DNA from: VFZP01 sp043755595
Lineage (GTDB): Bacteria; Acidobacteriota; Terriglobia; Bryobacterales; Bryobacteraceae
Direction: 5' to 3'
Assembly (NCBI GenBank): GCA_043755595.1
Contig: JAYUSQ010000155.1
Coordinates: forward strand, 1-18,229
Length of the DNA: 18,229 bases
The number at the start of each line of letters is the position of its first letter. Position 1 is the first letter of the stretch. The notes beneath the pieces are model-generated. The model worked only from the letters and a program-made list of their open reading frames with translations. It did no database searches and was not told the origin of the DNA. The translations under genes and the position numbers were made by a program. Shown here piece by piece: positions 15,214 through 18,229 of the stretch.

Positions 15214-15383
15214 GCAGGGTGTTGATGGAAATAGGTGGCGACCGAATCTTGCCCTGTATGGGCGTGCGCTCGTCAAGGGAAGGGAATCAGCTCTCCTTCC
15301 ACTAGTTCGAAGTACCGGGACTCCGCAGTGGCCCAGTGAGCGAATTCCTCAGCGGTCATCAACGTCTGCTGCTGGGTGCTCAT
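15213..15383 (-). pseudogene. Uma2 nuclease N-terminal stub (copy 3)
   Basis: ATG at 15383-15381 begins MSTQQQTLMTAEEFAHWATA, then ESRYFELVEGELIPFP and an early TGA. Beyond it, other frames recall the next part of the sister copy (TPIQGKIR, then TYFHQH matching ALYFRQQ), so at least a frameshift and a deletion have occurred. The remnant stops where the 24-bp repeats begin. The extra Gln-Gln after MSTQ separates it from the other two copies. Confidence 0.65.
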
Positions 15384-15480
15384 GAATGAAGCGTGGTCTG
15401 CTCCTTACTTCATGTTAACGCATTGACCCGGAATTGGGTCCGGATTACGGTTCCGGAACCCCGGCGATCCGTAATGAAAT
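15384..15480. other. Intergenic stretch upstream of Uma2 stub 3
   Basis: No gene seen. On the - strand AAGGAG occurs about 17 nt before the stub's ATG, too far to be a good ribosome site. Confidence 0.3.
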
Positions 15481-15518
15481 CCAAAGCCCCCGAGTTTTAC
15501 TGTCCTCGGGGGCTTTGG
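15481..15518 (-). terminator. Strong hairpin terminator for the MBG-domain surface protein gene
   Basis: CCAAAGCCCCCGAG (15481-15494) and CTCGGGGGCTTTGG (15505-15518) form a perfect 14-bp stem with a 10-nt loop. It begins 18 bp past the TAA of the leftward surface-protein gene. The A/T part lies within the stem (AAAG/CTTT), so it could work in both directions, though the tail on the - strand after the stem (ATTTCATT) is only moderately T-rich. Confidence 0.8.
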
Positions 15519-15536
15519 CGGCTCTCTGAAACCAAC

Positions 15537-18229
15537 TTACTGGCGGATCTGGATGTTCCCGCCGTTCAATAGAATCTGGTTGGCACCGGTGTAAGTTGAA
15601 TCCGGAACCGAGTCCAGGTTCAATATAGTCTGGCTACCATTCCAAACACGTACGGCAAACTTATCCGGGCCAACGGTTGAAGGCGAACCTGTCGAGCCAG
15701 GCTCTCCCGCATCAGTTACGTCGATCTGGAACTGAACGCTTCCGCCTAACGCCGTGCCCACATCGTAAGTGACTCCTGTCGCACGGTTAACGGCTTTGAC
15801 GGTTGCCTTTCCGGTAAACGTCGACGCCAAGCACCCCGTTCCGCACGACACGATCGTAAATTGAGTTGTCGCATTCGACTTGATGTGGAAGTTGTACTCC
15901 GCCACACCAACTCCGGGAGCGAGACTCGAATGAATCGTGCTGAGGTCAATTGTTGCACGCCGGATTACATTGGCATTACCTCTAGCACCGATCTTCTTCT
16001 TGACATCTTGGTACGTTGCATTGATGCCAAAATTCAGACGCTGTCCAGTTCCGCCCCCGGCAAGCAGCTCATAGATCCAACCACCGCCATTTGCCACACC
16101 AGGCACCGCAAAGATTGCATCTGCGGTACCGGCGCCAGAGCCTATGTAGTACGGGTTGTCCACTAGTGTCATCGTGACGTCATAAAGTGTCGGCTCTAGA
16201 ACACCGGTTGCGGTGACTGTGCAGCCCGCAGTTCCCTTTCCTGGACCCGTTGGCGTCACAAACCCGGAAGTGCAACTGAAGGAACTCCCACCTCCAGCAG
16301 CTGGCGTTAGGGTGAATAGCACCTTTACTGTTCCGAGCTTCGTCCCGTAGTCCGTGTCAGACTCGGTCAGTGCAGCATTCATTTGGAATTCCGCAATTCC
16401 GCCAGACACAGTCTTGGCTGAGTCGCCGGTGTAGTCCAGATTGACGTACTCCTTGGTTACGTTGAAAGTGACCGCGGGGGGATTTGAGACAGCGAAGTTT
16501 GCATTGATTCCGCTAAATTCCGCAGTCACCGGATAGGAGCCAGACGCCGCTGTCGAAAACGGCGTTGGATCGAGCAATTGGACGGGGCCAAGGGTAAACT
16601 TGAGAACGCCCAGGGCCGACGATGTGACGGTTCCCGTAACAGCCACGCCGTTGAATTTGAAGGTAACGCCCGACACTGGAGCTACGCCGTTTATTTGGTC
16701 GGGATTGATTGTTGCCACCAAATAAACAGGGTCGCTGTAGTTCCGTGTGGTAATAGGTGTCCCCGCTGGATACTGGACTGAGACAGTCGTAACCGTACTG
16801 GCCTGTTGAATAGTCAGTGTCCCATTGTTCAAGACAACCGTGTAATTGGTGAGACTAGCCGGGGCGGTGCTAGTACTAGCAGTGATAGTATAGGTCCCGA
16901 AAGAGCTCGCTGATGTCGCCGTGGTGGTGAATACGGCAGTGATCGTCTCGCTGTTTTGCACTCCGGTGATCGTCCCCGTCAGTGTGGGAACAGTTCCACC
17001 GAAGGCCATCGTCTTGTTGGCTGCCGTAACCGTAAGAAGTGCCTTGTTGATGACGATTGTTCCACTTCCGGTTGCCGATTCATAGTTGCTGTTTCCGGCG
17101 AACGAGCCCACTACGTTGTACGTGCCCACGTTTATCGGCGCCGTAGCGCCTCCTGGCGTGTAGGTAAACGTCGGCGTCCCCAAACTGGCGCCGCCGGCAC
17201 GTGTCACCGTTCCCGTCGCCGGATGCGAATTCCCATCGTAAATGTACGTCGCACTTGCCACCGTCACCGTTGGCGTGGCCTTGTTGATGGTGAAGTTCCC
17301 GGCCGAGAGACCTGGAAGCGCATTGTAATTTGCCGTGTCCGTCGGCACGAAATCCGCCGTAACCGGATAGGTCGCCGCGTTCGTCTGTGTGGCCGCTCCG
17401 CCCGTCAGAACATTCGCCACCGCGCCGGGAACCGAGCTGGCCGAGATGCCGACCGTGCCAGCCTGACCGGCACCCGTGTAGGTCTGCGGCGAATTGTTCA
17501 CTGCCAGCGTCGCAGTCGGAGTCGCCTTGTTGATCACGAAGTTCCCCGCCGAGAGGCTCGGGAGCGTGTTGTAGTTGGCCGAGTCGGTCGGCACGAAGTC
17601 TGCCGTCACTGCGTAGGTCCCCGCGTTCGTCTGTGTGGCCGTTCCGCCCGTCAGAATGTTTGCCACCGAGCCCGGAACGGAACTGGCTGAGATGCCTACC
17701 GTAGCGGCCTGACCCGAACCCGTGTAGGTCTGCGGTGAATTGTTCACCGCCAACGTCGCCGTCGGGGTCGCCTTGTTGATCACGAAGTTTCCCGCCGCCA
17801 CTCCGGTCAGGGTGTTGTAGTTGGCCGTATCCGTCGGCACGAAGTTCGCCGTAACCGCATAGGTCCCCGCGTTCGTCTGGGTTGCCGCTCCGCCGGTGAG
17901 AATGTTTGCCACTGCGCCCGGAGTCGAGCTCACCGATACCGACACCGCCGCAGCCTGGCCGCCGCCGGTGTATGTCTGCGGCGAATTGGTCACCGCCAAC
18001 GTCGCCGTCGGGGTCGCCTTGTTGATCACGAAGTTCCCCGCCGACACTCCGGTCAGGGTGTTGTAGTTCGCCGTATCCGTCGGCACGAAATCCGCGGTGA
18101 CGGCATACGTCCCCGCGTTCGTCTGTGTTGCCGCCCCTCCGGTGAGAATGTTTGCCACCGTGCCCGGAGTCGAGCTCACCGACACCGACACCGCTGCGGC
18201 CTGGCCGCTGCCGGTGTATGTCTGCGGCG
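15537..18229 (-). CDS. Large repetitive surface protein with MBG/Ig-like domains (5' end outside window)
   Basis: Almost 900 C-terminal residues are visible, and the frame stays open to the window edge. From the N-terminal side come at least four 82-aa modules (NSPQTYTG...VNILTGG-type...NAGTYAVTADFVPTD...ANYN...GNFVINKATPTATLAV), an MBG-like module with YIYDGNSHPATGTVTRAGG, an MBG_2-like module (LTVTAANKTMAFGGTVPTLT), an Ig-like module with STVTTVSVQYPAGTPITT, and a last domain from NGGGWIYELLAGGG to GGNIQIRQ with DVTDAGEPG, which recalls the post-COAP-1-type C-terminal domain. Such proteins are exported adhesins or matrix components. No anchoring motif (LPxTG, PEP-CTERM) is seen at the C-terminus. 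The true start and signal peptide lie upstream. The GTG at 18191 is internal. Domain names are by eye. Confidence 0.85.
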   Translation of the reverse strand, partial: PQTYTGSGQAAAVSVSVSSTPGTVANILTGGAATQTNAGTYAVTADFVPTDTANYNTLTGVSAGNFVINKATPTATLAVTNSPQTYTGGGQAAAVSVSVSSTPGAVANILTGGAATQTNAGTYAVTANFVPTDTANYNTLTGVAAGNFVINKATPTATLAVNNSPQTYTGSGQAATVGISASSVPGSVANILTGGTATQTNAGTYAVTADFVPTDSANYNTLPSLSAGNFVINKATPTATLAVNNSPQTYTGAGQAGTVGISASSVPGAVANVLTGGAATQTNAATYPVTADFVPTDTANYNALPGLSAGNFTINKATPTVTVASATYIYDGNSHPATGTVTRAGGASLGTPTFTYTPGGATAPINVGTYNVVGSFAGNSNYESATGSGTIVINKALLTVTAANKTMAFGGTVPTLTGTITGVQNSETITAVFTTTATSASSFGTYTITASTSTAPASLTNYTVVLNNGTLTIQQASTVTTVSVQYPAGTPITTRNYSDPVYLVATINPDQINGVAPVSGVTFKFNGVAVTGTVTSSALGVLKFTLGPVQLLDPTPFSTAASGSYPVTAEFSGINANFAVSNPPAVTFNVTKEYVNLDYTGDSAKTVSGGIAEFQMNAALTESDTDYGTKLGTVKVLFTLTPAAGGGSSFSCTSGFVTPTGPGKGTAGCTVTATGVLEPTLYDVTMTLVDNPYYIGSGAGTADAIFAVPGVANGGGWIYELLAGGGTGQRLNFGINATYQDVKKKIGARGNANVIRRATIDLSTIHSSLAPGVGVAEYNFHIKSNATTQFTIVSCGTGCLASTFTGKATVKAVNRATGVTYDVGTALGGSVQFQIDVTDAGEPGSTGSPSTVGPDKFAVRVWNGSQTILNLDSVPDSTYTGANQILLNGGNIQIRQ
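17281..18229. repeat. 246-bp tandem repeats inside the surface protein gene
   Basis: The marker TTGTTGAT recurs at 17281, 17527, 17773 and 18019, exactly 246 bp apart, and the sequence between is highly similar; the fourth unit is cut by the window edge. Each unit encodes 82 aa. Two subtypes alternate in blocks: units 1 and 2 encode GISASSVPG, units 3 and 4 encode SVSVSSTPG, so duplication or conversion has acted on neighbouring units. Confidence 0.9.

Noticed and set aside
16956..17690. 244-codon + strand Arg-rich open frame
   Set aside because: Antisense shadow of the 246-bp repeats in the surface protein; its own repeats only mirror those of the true gene.

Overview
The window looks like chromosomal DNA from an Acidobacteriota bacterium, most likely of the Bryobacterales/Candidatus Solibacter type. 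This is inferred from gene content, not from a marker gene. The signs are an Oar-like TonB-dependent receptor with an N-terminal carboxypeptidase-regulatory domain, followed by an FG-GAP/ASPIC-UnbV protein and a TPR lipoprotein-like or secreted protein; a PQQ dehydrogenase with a fused C-terminal cytochrome c; a DUF1080 protein; an MBG/Ig-like surface protein; and several Uma2 endonuclease genes. The DNA is GC-rich.

Left part (1-3740): the last codons of an unidentified + strand gene, an ACSF2-type acyl-CoA synthetase on the - strand, and, diverging from it, a shrunken relic of a zinc-dependent glucose dehydrogenase (MDR family) that lies 8 bp upstream of an intact M20 dipeptidase. The dipeptidase is followed by a run of four small hairpins, the last with a U-tract, which acts as terminator and may be a small structured RNA.

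Middle (3994-13336): two divergent operons share a 144-bp control region. Leftward are a secreted DUF1080 protein and a PQQ/cytochrome c dehydrogenase; rightward are a TonB-dependent receptor, a seven-motif FG-GAP propeller protein with ASPIC/UnbV tail, and a TPR protein. The control region has three near-identical 10-bp repeats spaced about one helical turn apart, abutting a plausible promoter on each side. The set reads as an outer-membrane uptake/periplasmic oxidation module, plausibly for a sugar or polysaccharide-derived compound. The substrate is inference only.

Right part (13337-15400): a graveyard of Uma2-family (PD-(D/E)XK) nuclease genes, all on the - strand. There are two near-complete but frameshifted copies in tandem and two N-terminal stubs that carry the same start sequence, mixed with fragments of other genes (one resembling a DUF4065/Panacea C-terminal part) and a 24-bp repeat cluster. 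Beyond a strong 14-bp-stem terminator (15481-15518) lies the 3' part of a large - strand surface protein whose MBG/Ig-like modules include at least four 246-bp tandem repeats; its 5' end is outside the window.

No tRNA, rRNA, CRISPR array or transposase was recognised. No clear new defence system was found. The most unusual items are the hairpin cluster at 3641-3735, the CX3CH haem motif, the phased repeat control region, and the Uma2 graveyard with its 24-bp repeats.
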